DNA of 64,000 nucleotides from Molossus alvarezi (GCA_037176705.1 CM073887.1:57621001-57685000), one strand, 5' to 3'; counted from the stretch's first letter, positions 9,630 to 20,984 are shown. A program made the numbers and translations. Notes: generated by a model not told the origin, from the sequence alone.

Positions 9630-10080
9630 AACACAGCAAGGTGCCAGCGAGTCCACAACCGACCTCTGTGCCTTCTCCAAGGTGGCAGCCCCTGCCTCTG
9701 CAGCCTTTCCCTCCTGGGTCTGGGGTCTGGAGTCTGGGTGACCCAGTTTTCCTCCTCTGCTCCATTCCCCAGCTAGATCGGGCTTCCCTGTGCCACTAGC
9801 CACACCCATTCCCACCGATTTAGAGAGCACAGAAAGCAAACATTCCCAGCAGCCCTGCCCAAGTGTGTCCTGGATTGGGCTAGGGCTGGGGGCTCCTTGT
9901 CTCCTGGAGGCCAAAGCCCAGGAGGACTGTTTTCCTAGCCCCTCACCCCGCCTTTTTCTCTCCGCATGGATGGTGGGGGAAGGCAAGAAATCAAACCCAG
10001 AATGCAGACATGTGGAGACCATAGGGACTAAAGACCCAGCCTGGGGTTAGGGACAGCTCACTGTGAGGCCAAATTCATAT
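9630..10080. other. Gene-less stretch 3' of the provirus
   Basis: GC-rich single-copy-looking sequence. Short open frames occur on both strands but show no domain, splice context or repeat content that I recognise. Confidence 0.5.
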
Positions 10081-10662
10081 ATACTTTGTTGGTCTGACTA
10101 TCAGTGTGAAGATCTATTCTACCTGTGAACACCTGAATCGGGTCAAATCCTATCTCTCCTCTGCTCAGAACTCTCTTGTGATTCCTACCTCACCCAGGGT
10201 AGTCTAAAGTCCTCCCCAAGGCTCAGAAGGCCGTGCACCACTTGCTCCATCACCTCCAAACCTCACCTCCCACTCTCCTCATTCCCTCCCTCCAGCATCC
10301 TCGCTGCTCCCGGAAAACATCAGCAACGGTCCAGCAGCAGAGCCTTTGCACGGACTGTTCCCTCTTCCTAGAATGCCCTTTCCCAGATCTTTTTATTCTT
10401 TCTTCTTCAAGTCTTGGCTCAGATACCACCTCCTATTTAAAATCTCAGCTCTCTTCCTCCGGCCATCCTTATCTGCTCCGTCTGCTTTAATTTTCTGTGT
10501 AGTACATGTCACCTTAGAATATCACTGTAATTCACATCTTTAGCTAGAGTGTCAGCTCCACAAAAGCAAGGTTTTTTCTGTCTTGTTCACTACTATATCC
10601 CCAGCACCTAGGCCAGAGCCAGGCACACAGTAGGTGCTTCACAAACGTTTGTTGAATGAACT
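10081..10662 (+). mobile_element. L2 LINE 3' end
   Basis: The sequence shows the usual L2 3' features: a CTTCAAGTCTTGGCTCAGATA block, GTCAGCTCCACAAAAGCAAGG, and the end CAGTAGGTGCTTCACAAACG...TTGAATGAA. It is old and diverged. Confidence 0.85.
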
Positions 10663-10689
10663 GGCTCCCTTCTCTTTCACCCTTTGTCT

Positions 10690-11105
10690 ATTAGGAGGCT
10701 GGCTCCACCTCCAGCACAGGAGCGGTCACATGACCCAGGCCTGACCAATAGGCACATTCGATTCTTTTTGGCCACAGTGATTGGTTCTTAAATGACATGT
10801 GTCCCTAGTCTGTCCAATGAGAGGTGGCCCCGAAGTTTTTGCTTGAGTTATTGGCAAAGTGGCTTTCTTGTTTTTCTTTGGAGTTTCTAATAAAATATAA
10901 GCCTGGGATTGCTAAGGCCATTTTATCCCCATGGGAAGTGGCTACCTGAGAAGCTCCCCACGGGAAAGCTTAGTTGCTAGTGGAGTGATCACTTTGAGCC
11001 TCTGCATCCAGCTACGCTTGCAGTCAACATCTAGACTTTTCAGTTGCATGAAACAATAAATTCTTTTTTCTGTTTTGGTCAGTTTGGGTTTGGATTTTTA
11101 CTTGC
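10690..11105 (+). repeat. Old interspersed repeat, family not assigned
   Basis: GTCACATGACCCAGGCCTGACCAATAGGC and the later CCAATGAGAG are typical of an abundant mammalian MER/LTR-type element. An AATAAA occurs near 11054. I cannot name the family with confidence. Confidence 0.45.
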
Positions 11106-11186
11106 AACTAAAATAGTCCTGACCAATTCTTCCTTCTTTCTCTCCCTCTCCCTCCCTCTCTTCTTTTCTTCCCTCTCCTTCTCCCT

Positions 11187-11420
11187 TTTTTTTTAATCCT
11201 CACCTGAGGACATTTTTTCCATTTTTTGTTCAGATAGGGTGGGAAGGAGAGAGAGAGAAACATCGACGTGAAAGGGACACATCGAGTGGTTGCCACCCGC
11301 ACAACCCAACCAGGGCCGGGGACAAACTGCAACTGAGGTACATGCCCTTAGCGGGAACCGAACCCGGGTCTCTCTGGACCGCAGGCCAACGCTCTAACCG
11401 CTGAGCCAAACCGTCCAGGG
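11187..11420 (-). mobile_element. Ves SINE, family A, minus strand
   Basis: Poly(T), AATCCTCACCTGAGGACA, GA-rich tract and inverted head CTGAGCCAAACCGTCCAGGG. The target CCTTCTCCCT-like sequence repeats on both sides (ends near 11186 and 11430), within a CT-rich tract spanning about 11128-11475. Confidence 0.92.
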
Positions 11421-11649
11421 CCTTCTCCCTTTCTTCCCTCTCCCTCTCCCTCTTCCTCCTGTCCTCCCTTCTTTCCTTCTAACTCTAACTTAACCCTTAT
11501 CCCATCCTAGCCTGACCCACCATCCCCCAACACGTAGTCAAATCAAAACTGTACTTTTTACCTTCCTGCCAAACTGTTCTCCACCAACCACTTCCTCTGG
11601 AGGCTCCCCAGGCCAACCCCTCCCCCAAGCCTCGCCTTGGGGATGCTGC

Positions 11650-11770
11650 CAAATGTGAGTGTGAATCCCAGCTCTCCCACTAGAGGATTGTGTGCCTTCC
11701 ACAGTGACTTCATCTCTCTGGGCCCCAGTTTCTTCATCTGTAAAACGGGAGCATACCATCCTGACCCCAG
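11650..11770 (+). mobile_element. MIR SINE fragment
   Basis: GAATCCCAGCTCTCCCACTAGAGG...CCCAGTTTCTTCATCTGTAAAACGGGAG is the MIR core and 3' domain. Confidence 0.8.
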
Positions 11771-11825
11771 TTCTCAGGTCTGCCTCCACTCTACCTCCCC
11801 TGACAGTAGTCACCTGAGCCTCACT

Positions 11826-12010
11826 ATTTTTAAAATTTTTTTTCTTTACTGATTTTTAGAGAGAGAGGAAGTGAGAGGGAGAAAGAGATAGAAACATAGA
11901 TGAGAGAGAATGTTGATTGACCGCCTCCCCACTGGGGATTGGGCCCACAACCTGGGCATGTGCCCTGACTAGGAATCGAACTGGCAACCTCTTGGTGCAT
12001 GGGTCAATGA
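11826..12010 (-). mobile_element. Ves SINE, family B, minus strand
   Basis: AT-rich tail, GA-rich tract and inverted tRNA-like head. A perfect 11-bp TSD, TGAGCCTCACT, lies at 11815-11825 and 12011-12021. Confidence 0.93.
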
Positions 12011-12149
12011 TGAGCCTCACTCTTGCCTGCCATGGCTATTCACTGTTATCAAGCTCTGCTCAGAACCCCCTGAGTGTATCCTGTGACCTACAGAAGTTGC
12101 CACCACATCCTGGCCTCTGGGACCAACACAGTCAGGGCCCAGAACCCTG

Positions 12150-12235
12150 AGGAAACTGTAGGCATCACCCCCATTTTGCAGATGAGAAAACTGAACCCTA
12201 GGTCACTCTGCCAGGATAGAAACAAGGCTGTGTTT
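12150..12235 (-). mobile_element. MIR fragment
   Basis: CCCCCATTTTGCAGATGAGAAAACTGAACC is the reverse complement of the MIR core. Confidence 0.65.
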
Positions 12236-12254
12236 TCTGAGGGATAAATGTATG

Positions 12255-12600
12255 ATAGGCTGGAGAATTCCCAGGGAGAGAGTGGTTCCTGGGGAGATAG
12301 AATAGTCAGAGAGAGCTTGGTGGAGGAGATGACATTTTTGGGCCAGAGCGTCCCAGGTACAGCACCATTGGGGGAAAGTAAGCCAGGCAGGGGGAACTGC
12401 AAGGGCAAAGAGCCCGAGGTGGGAACCACTATGGTGTGTTTAGGGTCAGGAGGAAAGCAGCGGGGGAGATCAGGACCTAATACTGGCATTGCTATGAGCC
12501 AAGGCAGAGGGCACCAGGAGGAACAGAGTGGCTGGAGGGGCTGGGTGACCCCACTGAGAGCTGCCACCTTGGTACTCATCAGGGCCTCCTCTCTGTGAGC
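12255..12600 (-). mobile_element. L2 LINE, minus strand
   Basis: GGAGATGACATTTTTGGGCCAGA and GGGGGAACTGCAAGGGCAAAG are the reverse complement of the conserved L2 3' region (compare the plus-strand copies in this window). Old and eroded. Confidence 0.65.
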
Positions 12601-12654
12601 ACAGCTATTCTTGGCATGCTTCATTTTGTTCACTCTCAGTGCCTAGTTCATTCT

Positions 12655-12735
12655 GGCTTTTGCTCCATTTAACAGATGAGGAAACTGAAGCTCCAAACAG
12701 GCCCTCTAAGTCGGAATCATCAGCTTTTCCAGGCC
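12655..12735 (-). mobile_element. MIR fragment
   Basis: Short match around TTTAACAGATGAGGAAACTGAAGC to the inverted MIR core; the rest is not recognisable. Confidence 0.55.
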
Positions 12736-12799
12736 TTGCCATCCCCCAGGTAAAACAGAATCATAGGAGCCCTGGGCTCAACTGGGGGTCACTTGGAGT

Positions 12800-14185
12800 C
12801 CTTAAAACCAGCCCTCAGCCACCTCTCCCAGGAAGTCTTCCCAGGCTTCTCTGATCAAAGACCTCCCTCCTCTGAATTCAGCCTTTGCCTATGGCAGGAC
12901 GAGAACGTGGGGTTTTGCAGGCAGACTGGTGGTTTCAGGTCTTCCTGACTCTGCCTAGCTCACCACACTCCTCCATGCAGGGAAACTGAGAAGATGGAGG
13001 AGGGAGGCTTTTGGGAGGGGAAATATTTTGGTTCTCAGAAGGCTCAAGAATTGCCTGATTCCCAGCCAATTATGAGTAATTAACCCTTCACGAGGCAGTA
13101 ATTAAGTCTGTGCCTCTAAAACCATAATTAGAAGCTCCAGGAGGCCCTACCCCTTCCCCAAGAGCCAGACAGTCCCCAAAGCTGAGGCAGCAGGGACTGG
13201 GGACAGGGCTCTGTTCCCCTCATGGGGCTGAGGGAGACCCACGGTGTCTTCATGCCCTCTCCCTGAAGACAGGGACCCAGGGAACAGCATTCAGGGAACC
13301 CAAGCACATCTCTGCACAGTTCCTTTTGGGGTTGTCAGACCACACAAGGGGACTTTGCTCTTGGCAGGGATGAAAGCAGAGATTGGGCTGGGATGGCAAC
13401 AACCCTTGAGGGCTTTTCTCTCTGGCCAAGGGGAGCTGAAGCAGAGACCCCAGCCTCAAATGAGGGTGGACACCAGGGCCATAGGCTGGCCACAGAAGGA
13501 CTAGGGCAGTCCTGGGGAGGGCTCATAGAGGACAGGGGATGCCATCCGGTGGAAGCGCTCACCACAGCTGAGATGTATTGGTCAGGAGCCAGACTGGCTG
13601 TGTGGTTCCTGGCTCTCCTAGGGGAACAAGGAGGGAGCTTTGCCAGCAGAGCTGACCCCCTGCCCTAGTGCTCATGGAGTGCCTGGTGTGGGGCAGCTGG
13701 TACACAGGAACCCTGGACATGCAGGGCCACACAGGCTCCCTTCTTTGCCCCATCCCTTGCCCTGTCCCAACAATCTAACTCCCAGCATCCCTCAAGGAGC
13801 TGTCTCAGGCCAACTCCCGGACCCCTAGCCCTAGGCCACCATCCACTTCCTCTCCACTGAGCATGCCCCTTGGTGGTGTAATTGCTGTCAATATTATTAG
13901 AGGCAAAGGCTTGGGAGAATGAAGTTGGGCAAGTGGACTGGGCTTTTCTCCGTGAGGGGGACCTGGCACTGGGCTGTTGTCCTGGGTGAGGAGGGTGTGA
14001 TAGGAGGGTATCTGTGTGGAGTTGGGTGGTGATGAGGGCTTTCTGATCAGAGTGAGGTTTATTCTTCTCCCGTCAGGAATGTGGAGCTGGATTTGTCTCC
14101 AAAAGGAGCCTGGATGTCCCACCCTACCTCTCGCTCCATCTCTCAGCTCTGGCCAACCTGACTTCTTTCTTGTCCAATGCCCAAG
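12800..14185. other. Less repetitive stretch with an AT-rich homeodomain-site island
   Basis: No convincing gene. GC-rich sequence surrounds an AT-rich island at 13065-13135 with three TAATTA motifs (13077, 13099 and 13125). Short open frames overlap on both strands and show no domains. Confidence 0.5.
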
Positions 14186-14189
14186 CTGC

Positions 14190-14555
14190 TTTCTGCCCTA
14201 GGAACTTTGCCCTTGCAGGGCCCTCCACTGGACCCCCATGCCCCTCTCTTGACATGACTGGGGCCATATCACCCTCCAGCCTCAGAGCAAACATTGTGTC
14301 CTGAGAGAGCCCTCCCCACTCGCCTTACCCAGAGCAGGCTGCCCCCCTGTTACATTTCTCTGTTTATTTTCTCCTTTAAAACATCTCCACCAGCAGTGGC
14401 CTCCAGGGTTGTTGTCCCCTTCCTCTTCTGTCTTCTCCCAGACTGTAAATTCCAGAAGGGCAGGGCAGGGCAGTTTACCTTTTCTGTTACTTTTGTGTCC
14501 TCTGAGCCCAGAACAGAGCCCCGTACACAGTAGTTGTTCAATTAAATGTTTGTTG
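14190..14555 (+). mobile_element. L2 LINE 3' end
   Basis: Typical L2 order: AGGAACTTTGCCCTTGCAGG, then GACTGTAAATTCCAGAAGGGCAGG, then ACACAGTAGTTGTTCAATTAAATG. Confidence 0.8.
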
Positions 14556-15110
14556 TTGCCACGTGGCGGTGAGTAAATGGACAGTTAACATGAAAAGATT
14601 GCCTGGTGAAAGGCGAACGTGGTAGAGAATTTCTTAAGAGTGGGTTGTATTGTACATTAATCTCGCCCGCCCGGCGCCCGACTTTTTAAGTAAAATGCGC
14701 ACCTCCCCTCAGTGGCCCACAGGTGGCACTCGTTCCCCACGCTGCAGCGGCGGGAAGCAGAGTTGGAAAATCTAAGTATTGGGTAGTGGTGGGAGCATCT
14801 CCAGATTTAGCCGCCTCTCCTGTCCGCCTCCTGGGGTCAGCCCCGAATTTGGACGCCAGGCCCTGGGACCCTGCCTCGGATCCCATCTCCTGGGGTCTGA
14901 GAGGCATGGAATGGAAGCTCAGGGTTGAGGGGAGCTGAGGGCTCTGCCCCTCTACCCCGCACAAGCTTCTGCTCCCCACAAAACTAGTTAAGTGGCCGTG
15001 CCTGGGGGTGGTAAGTGGGGGCGGGTGCGCTTACTCTGCGCATGTCCCGCCTTTACAGCTAGGCAGAGTGCAGGGTCCTCATTGGACCCTTGGTGGTGGA
15101 ATAGTGAATA
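14556..15110. other. Gene-less GC-rich stretch
   Basis: Moderately GC-rich with scattered CpG (14660-14850) but no recognised repeat, RNA or exon. Confidence 0.45.
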
Positions 15111-15114
15111 AGTG

Positions 15115-15255
15115 AATCCCCTTTTTACAGATGGGGAAAATGAGGCCCACGGAGGCTGCATCGTGTGCCCAGCTTCACAGAGCCAAAAAATGGTGAGGCT
15201 GGGGTTGAAGCCCCAGGTGTGTCCAACTCCAGGGTCAGCTTGTTTAAAAAACATT
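15115..15255 (-). mobile_element. MIR SINE
   Basis: TTTTTACAGATGGGGAAAATGAGGC followed by CAGCTTCACAGAGCC is the inverted MIR core. Confidence 0.8.
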
Positions 15256-15404
15256 TAAAAATGGATCTATTAGTTCCCCACAGTGATAAGTGAAATCCCT
15301 CTGGAAAGCTAGGGATTTCTGTGACCCTCTGTACTTCAGCCCTCAGACTGCGGCTGTGCCCTTCTAGCTCACTGCCTCTGTGTTCACACACATACTTGGG
15401 ATGG

Positions 15405-15570
15405 GGTGGCGTCTGGATTACTAGCTGGGTCACTGGGCATAAATTTCCCCTTTCTGAGTCTGTTTCCTCACCTGTGAAGTGGGCTTAATGGTCATTAAAC
15501 TATCTCTCCAGCTGCTGTTAGGAATGAGTTCTACCCACGAATGCCCTACAAGCAGAGCCTGGCACACACA
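15405..15570 (+). mobile_element. MIR SINE
   Basis: CTAGCTGGGTCACTGGGCATAA...GTTTCCTCACCTGTGAAGTGGG...GCAGAGCCTGGCACACA follows the MIR plus-strand order. Confidence 0.8.
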
Positions 15571-15809
15571 GGTGGCGCCCAGATAGGCAGGTCCCCTCTG
15601 GTGGTCTACACAACCTGGTGGGAAACGTGCCAGGCTGGAATGCTCTACTTACTTCCCTGGTATGAGGGCCTTGTGCAAGTGTATATCTGTGGTCTGAGGC
15701 CACCTGGGAACCCCACTGTGTGTCTGTGTTTGATGTGCTGCCCTCAGCTGTTTCCACATGGAGGTTGGTGAGTGTGCCAGGGTTTGCTGGCAGCTCGATC
15801 CTGTAGACC

Positions 15810-16022
15810 AGGGTTCTCAGCCTCAGCACTCTTACATTGGTACCGGATCATTCTTTGCTGTGGGGGCTAGTCTGTACACTGTAGGGTCTTGAGCAGCATC
15901 CCTGAGCTCTACACACTAGATGCTAGTAACACCCCCATGTCTCGCCGGTGACAACCCAAAATGTCTGCAGACATTGCCAAACGTCCCCTGAGGGGCAAAA
16001 TCGTCCCTTTTGAAAACCACCG
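15810..16022 (+). mobile_element. hAT-type non-autonomous DNA transposon (MER)
   Basis: The terminal-repeat-like ends CCAGGGTTCTCAGCCTC and TTGAAAACCACC bracket a core with GCAGCATCCCTGAGCTCTAC and CAGACATTGCCAAACGTCCC. Related copies occur at 33505-33645 (minus), 42325-42520 and 45655-45795. Confidence 0.75.
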
Positions 16023-16159
16023 ATGAATACCCCTTGATATGTGCACACACTGGTCAGCGCACGCTCATGAACTTCTCTGGGTGCCTAGGTTTGGCTTCCT
16101 CCAGGAGCGGACCCAGACACAAGGATTGCAGGGCACTTGGTTTATCTGGAAAAGGCAAT

Positions 16160-16503
16160 AGTCTGAATGTGTGTGTCCCTCTCGAATTCATATGTTGAAA
16201 TTCTACTCCCAACATAACAGTGTTAGGAAGTGGGGCCTTTGGGAGGTGAGTAGGTCATGAGGGTGAAGCCTTCATGAATGGGATTAGTCCGATTATAAAA
16301 GGGAGCCCAGAGTGCTCCTTTGTCCCTTCCGTGTGAGGACACAGCAAGAAGGCAGCCATCTATGAACTTGGAAGTGGGCCTTCACCAGAACTCCACCATG
16401 ATCTTGGACTTCCAGCCCCCACATCTATCAGAAATAAATGTCTGTTGTTCATAAGCCACCCAGTCTACAGTACTTTTGTTAGAGCAGCTGAAGCTAAGAC
16501 AGA
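16160..16503 (+). mobile_element. MLT1-type MaLR LTR
   Basis: AATTCATATGTTGAAATTCTA, GGAAGTGGGGCCTTTGGGAGG, the GTGAGGACACAGCAAGAAGG block, an AATAAATG poly(A) signal and the TTAGAGCAGCTGAAGCTAAGAC end follow the MaLR LTR order. Confidence 0.82.
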
Positions 16504-17640
16504 GATGTTTGCAGGGAATGGGGAGGGGGAGACAGAAGGGAGACAGTCTGGGATTCCATGTGGACTACACACTGGCCAGGAGAGGAAGATGGGATATTTA
16601 GCCACTAAGTCCCTTCCACTTTCTGCCAAGGGCTGCTCCTGGGACATTCATTCCCGAGCTTGTGACTCCTGGCCATGTGCACTGCATTCCCAAATGTCTG
16701 GCTTTGTGGCATCTGTGCCAAAGGAGGTGTGAGGATGGGGGTGGGGTCATTCCTGGGGTGTCTCTGGGCTGCCTGAACAAGACTGTAGGAGCCCACCCCG
16801 ATTTCTGCAGCAGGCTGTGTGTGTATTTAGTGTGCCAGTGTGTGTTTATCTGCCATGAATGTGTTTGCGTCTGTATTTATCTGGCGCGAATATGCTGTCT
16901 TTGTTTTCCCTTCTGCTCTGTCTCTGAGAATGTGGGGAAAACTTCCGTCTTAAATCAGGGACAGGGAACTGTCTCTTCATCACCACGGCAGCAACGGTGT
17001 TATTAATTAGGCTGATCTGTCTGGTCCTCACATGACTGGGGCTGGAAGTGCCCCTCACAGAGGGAGCAGCAGCAAGGTGCCCTGCCCACTCCCTGTGTGC
17101 CAAAGGGAAACAGACACAAGGCTGCAGGAGGCCCCTCGGTCAGCGGCCAGGGAAAGGGAATTAATGTCGCCTGGAAAATAATTATATGTAAAGCGTTTTA
17201 CATGCAGAAAAGCTGGGGGAAGCCCCTTACACACAGAAGATACATTCTCACCCCCATTTACGGATGAGAACACTGAGGCTGGGGTGAGACCCAGAGTTCA
17301 TGTGAGGCTGGAGGCTCTCGGGTCTCCAGGGCTTGATTCCTGTTCCTTCAAATAGCGACGACTTCTGAAGCTGTCTGGGGCCGTTGGTCCCCCTCTACGC
17401 TTCAGTTTCCCCTGCTGGACATCGGGAGGCCTTCCCTGTTACCCGCCCAAGGGAGGCTGAATAATCCAGGTTGCCTGGCAAGATGCCAGCTTTCTCCTAC
17501 TTTCCTACCTCTGTTGCTCTAGGCCCAGTGGCCTGACTGACTCTGTGAACACAGATATTAATTAGTGTTAATTAATAACCCCTGTGAGGGGGGTGTTGCC
17601 TGTGGATTCCTAAGCGTTGAAAGACCGAGAGACTGACTAG
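16504..17640. other. Less repetitive stretch with TTAATTA sites
   Basis: No gene recognised. A weak inverted MIR piece is present at about 17215-17300. TTAATTA-type motifs occur near 17003 and in a dense pair at 17557-17578 (ATTAATTAG...TTAATTAATAA). The surrounding sequence looks single-copy. Confidence 0.5.
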
Positions 17641-17874
17641 GGTCCCTAGTGTGTGGTGGGGGAGCCTGGGGACAGGCAAGGGCATGCACCAAGACCAGGG
17701 CCTATGGATGGGCCCACCTGGAAGGCCTGGACTGGTCAGGGTAACTCCCTGGCCCAAACCCGGAAGGCTGAGACCCAGGCCCTGTGTCTTTCTGCGGCTT
17801 CAAAACCTCATCTGAGCTGGAGGGAACCCTTACTTCATTATCTGGGAGGTGGAGGCTGCGATCCCTGGAAAGGT

Positions 17875-18050
17875 TACATGTTCAGCTCAAGTCACCTACT
17901 GTGTGACCTGAGGTATGTTGCTTACCTTCTCCTTGCCTCTGTTTCTTCATCTATGACATGAGGGTAATTTCTATCTTGCAGGCTGTTGGAAAATATTAAC
18001 GACCATGTGCTTTTCATGGCAGGTACATACTGTCCCCATGGAAGTCAGTA
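17875..18050 (+). mobile_element. MIR SINE
   Basis: TGTGTGACCTGAGGTATGTTG and GTTTCTTCATCTATGACATGAGGG are the MIR core. Confidence 0.8.
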
Positions 18051-18094
18051 ACCAGTAGCCACAGTTGTGACCAAAGGCCACTGGGGCCAGCTCT

Positions 18095-18500
18095 GCTGCC
18101 TACCAGCTGAGTGACCTGAAAATAGGCATACAGTGTACTGTGTATCCGTTCTCTCATCTGTAAAATGGGGCTAACACAGTAGGAACTTCATGGGTTTGTT
18201 GTAATAATTAAATAAAATATGTTCCTAGCCAGGCCAGTGTGGCTCATTGGTTGAGCATTGACCTATGCACCAAGAGGTCGCTGGTTCGATTCCCGGTCAG
18301 GGCACATGCCCAGGTTGTGGGCCCAATCTCCAGTGGGGGGCATGCTGGAGGTGGCCAATCGATGTTCTCTCTCTCATTGATGTTTCTATCTCTCTCTTCC
18401 TCTCCCTTCCTCTCTCTCTAAAAATCAATAAAGAAAAAAAAAGTCCTTAAAATGCTTAGGACAGTGCTGAGCATGTCATAAGTGCACAATGAAGTTGGCA
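18095..18500 (+). mobile_element. MIR SINE split by a Ves SINE
   Basis: CTCATCTGTAAAATGGGGCTA precedes the Ves insertion and AGGACAGTGCTGAGCATGTCATA follows it, in the normal MIR order. Confidence 0.75.
18230..18440 (+). mobile_element. Ves SINE, family B
   Basis: Full-length family B element: head GTGTGGCTCATTGGTTGAGC, B-box-like GGTTCGATTCCCGG, CT-rich tract and AAAAATCAATAAAG tail. Confidence 0.93.
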
Positions 18501-18504
18501 AAGT

Positions 18505-19195
18505 CAAGGGAGAAAAGAAACAGCTGTGATTGGGTTAAAGCTAAGAGGTATGGGGGTCCAGGTAGAAGAATGTCCCAACCTAAGAGGAGTGCCCCAAGAA
18601 TTTATCTCAAATGTGGGCTGGAGCTGCCCAATGATGCTATAGTCTAGATGAAATGGTGCTTCTGTTCCACGGAGATCTGCAGAAGCTTTCTTAACCCATC
18701 CTGAACCCCAAACCCTGAGGGGACTGAGAGATCCAGGATGCAGCTGATCTGAGAGGTGAGCCCAGGAAGCATGAGGAGGGGAGAGGGGGAATGAGGAAGG
18801 GAAGGGAGGGTGTCGGATGGAGGTGTGTTCATGGCGGTGTCTCCACTATGGGCCACCGGGTCTCAGTGCTGCTGGGGAAGGCTGAGACAAAGTAGAATAC
18901 ACCTTTCAGAGTTTTCCCACAGGGGGCGAGGGAGCTGGAGTACAGATCCACACTCTCTGCCCCCCCCCCACACACACATCATCAGTCACTGGGCGAGTGC
19001 TGCTCCAGCAGTGAATTTGCTCTCCAGCACTTTCTGTTCGCCCTGGGGATGGTCCGGCAGCCAGAGGCTGGTTGCTGGAAGCCATCAGGTCATCGTGCCC
19101 AGGAGTGCCAGAGGGATGTGGGTAGGCACTGACATCTGAGGAAGACAATGAACAGAATAAGTAAATCCCAGGGCGTGTTTGAAGAGTTACCTGTT
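18505..19195. other. Gene-less stretch
   Basis: No recognised repeat, RNA or coding signal; short overlapping open frames only. A poly(C) run lies at 18960. Confidence 0.45.
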
Positions 19196-19310
19196 GAAGA
19201 AAAAAGGATGATTAGAATAGGGCAGCAGTAAGGCGATGATACTGTGAGTGAAGGTTCCTAACACCGAGCTCAGCACCCAGTAGGCAACTAATAAACGTTC
19301 TGTGCTTCTC
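19196..19310 (+). mobile_element. MIR 3' fragment
   Basis: CTCAGCACCCAGTAGGCAACTAATAAACG resembles the MIR 3' end; the 5' part is eroded. Confidence 0.5.
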
Positions 19311-19326
19311 TCTAGTCCATGGAGAG

Positions 19327-19330
<4 letters not shown>

Positions 19331-19386
<56 letters not shown>
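19331..19386. repeat. (GA)n microsatellite
   Basis: A nearly perfect AG dinucleotide run of about 56 bp. Confidence 0.97.
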
Positions 19387-19387
<1 letters not shown>

Positions 19388-19794
19388 CCAGTGTGAAATA
19401 GATGCCTGGGCAGGATGGAAGGGAGGGAGGGAGAGGCTGGTAATGATGTGAAAAGTAATCCGCCCTTCTCTCTGGGAGGTGGTGAAACTCTAATTAGAAT
19501 GAAAATGTGGTTTAATGAGGATGAAAACGGTAATTGTGCAGGGCAGTGCAGTCCCTATGCTGCCACTTTCCCAGGGGGCTCTGTCTGGGCCTCTGAGGAG
19601 CTGGGGCATGGGTGAGGAGGACTTGGGGCAGGGGAGGGACGTTGCTGGGCCTCAGTTTCCCCCCAGAGGGTCCTCCAGATGCTGTGCAGAGCCCCACTAG
19701 ACCCCAAGGCTGGTTCCAGGTGCCTGAGGCCCAGCATTTTTTTATCCCACACCTTGTCCTCAGTAATAATACAGCAAACAGTGGAATCGAAATA

Positions 19795-19935
19795 GTGATG
19801 TTGTTTATTGTGCATCTACTATGTGCCAGGTACTGTTCTAACCCCTTTACAGATGCTAATTCATGTGATTGTTAAAATTATCTTTATTTTACAGATGGCA
19901 AAACTGAGGCCCAAAGAAACTCTGGGCCCTGATAA
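19795..19935 (-). mobile_element. MIR SINE
   Basis: TTTATTGTGCATCTACTATGTGCCAGG and TTTTACAGATGGCAAAACTGAGGC are the inverted MIR 3' end and core. Confidence 0.85.
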
Positions 19936-20071
19936 GAAAATATTAAAGAGTGGATGAGGAAGGCAGGCTCAAATAGCCAGGGGCCTCCTTCTTTTCTTAA
20001 CCAGGTGGGTGCTGGGGCACCAAGGGGTTGCCAACCATCAAGGTCAGGGGACCCCTCTTGCTCACCTCCTA

Positions 20072-20512
20072 ATGTTATAACTCAGTGCCATTGACCCAAA
20101 CTCCCAGAGGCCTTCACGACAACCAAAGGGGTTGTCAGTTTACTCATTTACTGAAGAACATTCTTCACTAACTAATCCCTAAGTAATCGCTAACCCTGGG
20201 GTAATAACTAACCCTTGAGTAATCCTGGGGTCGGCGCCAGGGATAATCTATTGAAAACATCTTGACCTTTGAGATGTCTGGGAAACTGAGTAACAGGTAA
20301 TTAACTAACTGCTAAATTCCGCTTCTGTAACATGCTTGCTTACACGTAGCAACCCCCTTACAAAATCCTATAAAAAGGAGCCATTTTAGCTCTCCGCGGC
20401 CGCAGTTACTCCTGTGTGGGACATACTGCAGGTGCCTGCGGACTTAGCTCAATAAACTCCTTTTGTTAAACCCCATCTCAGCGTCTGAGTTTGGTCGATC
20501 TCCTGGGTTACA
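20072..20512 (+). mobile_element. Solo LTR, class I-like
   Basis: An LTR-like block from TGTTATAACTC to GGGTTACA. It has a TATA box (CCTATAAAAAGG near 20367), an R/U5-like CTCTCCGCGGCCGC segment and an AATAAA signal near 20451, followed by a U5-like GTCTGAGTTTGGTCGATC. No internal retroviral genes flank it. The TSD was not resolved, so the ends are approximate. Confidence 0.7.
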
Positions 20513-20584
20513 ACACTACTTGCACATTCATCTATGGTGCCACACATCCTTCTCTATCTACCACTTCGGAGCCACTAGAGGAGG

Positions 20585-20690
20585 TGGGCATGGCTGGATG
20601 GGGAGAGGGGCGTGGCTTTTAGGTACAGGTGGGTGTGGCTTGGTGGAGAAATGGGTGTGGCTGACAGGCCCTGGGTGTGGCTGCATTTAC
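20585..20690 (+). repeat. Imperfect GGGTGTGGCT repeats
   Basis: Five spaced copies of a G(G/C)GYRTGGCT unit occur in about 105 bp. Each contains a GGGTGTGG/CACCC-box-like core of the KLF/Sp type. Confidence 0.7.
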
Positions 20691-20984
20691 CAAACTCTGA
20701 ATCCAGAGGAAGCAGAAGCTGAGCCATTGCATGGGCTGCAGAAATGGAACACAAAGCCGGGGCTCCTGACTTCCAGGCCTGTGCTTTCTTGTCATGGAAA
20801 GCTGAGGGTTTTTTAAAGTGTTGGTCTGGATAAGACTGAAGTTTATAAAATCTCAGTGTCTCCATTTTTGCTTCTGGAAGTACCACCAATAAAATGTGGC
20901 CTATAGTGAGGACTCATTAGAACAGAAACATTCACTGAGGCCAAGTGGGCAAGAAAAGTTTGGCCTTTCAAACTGGCCCCATAT

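Noticed and set aside
13244..14122. Several overlapping 70-105-codon frames on both strands
   Set aside because: Mutually overlapping frames without domains in GC-rich DNA; no exon-like signal.
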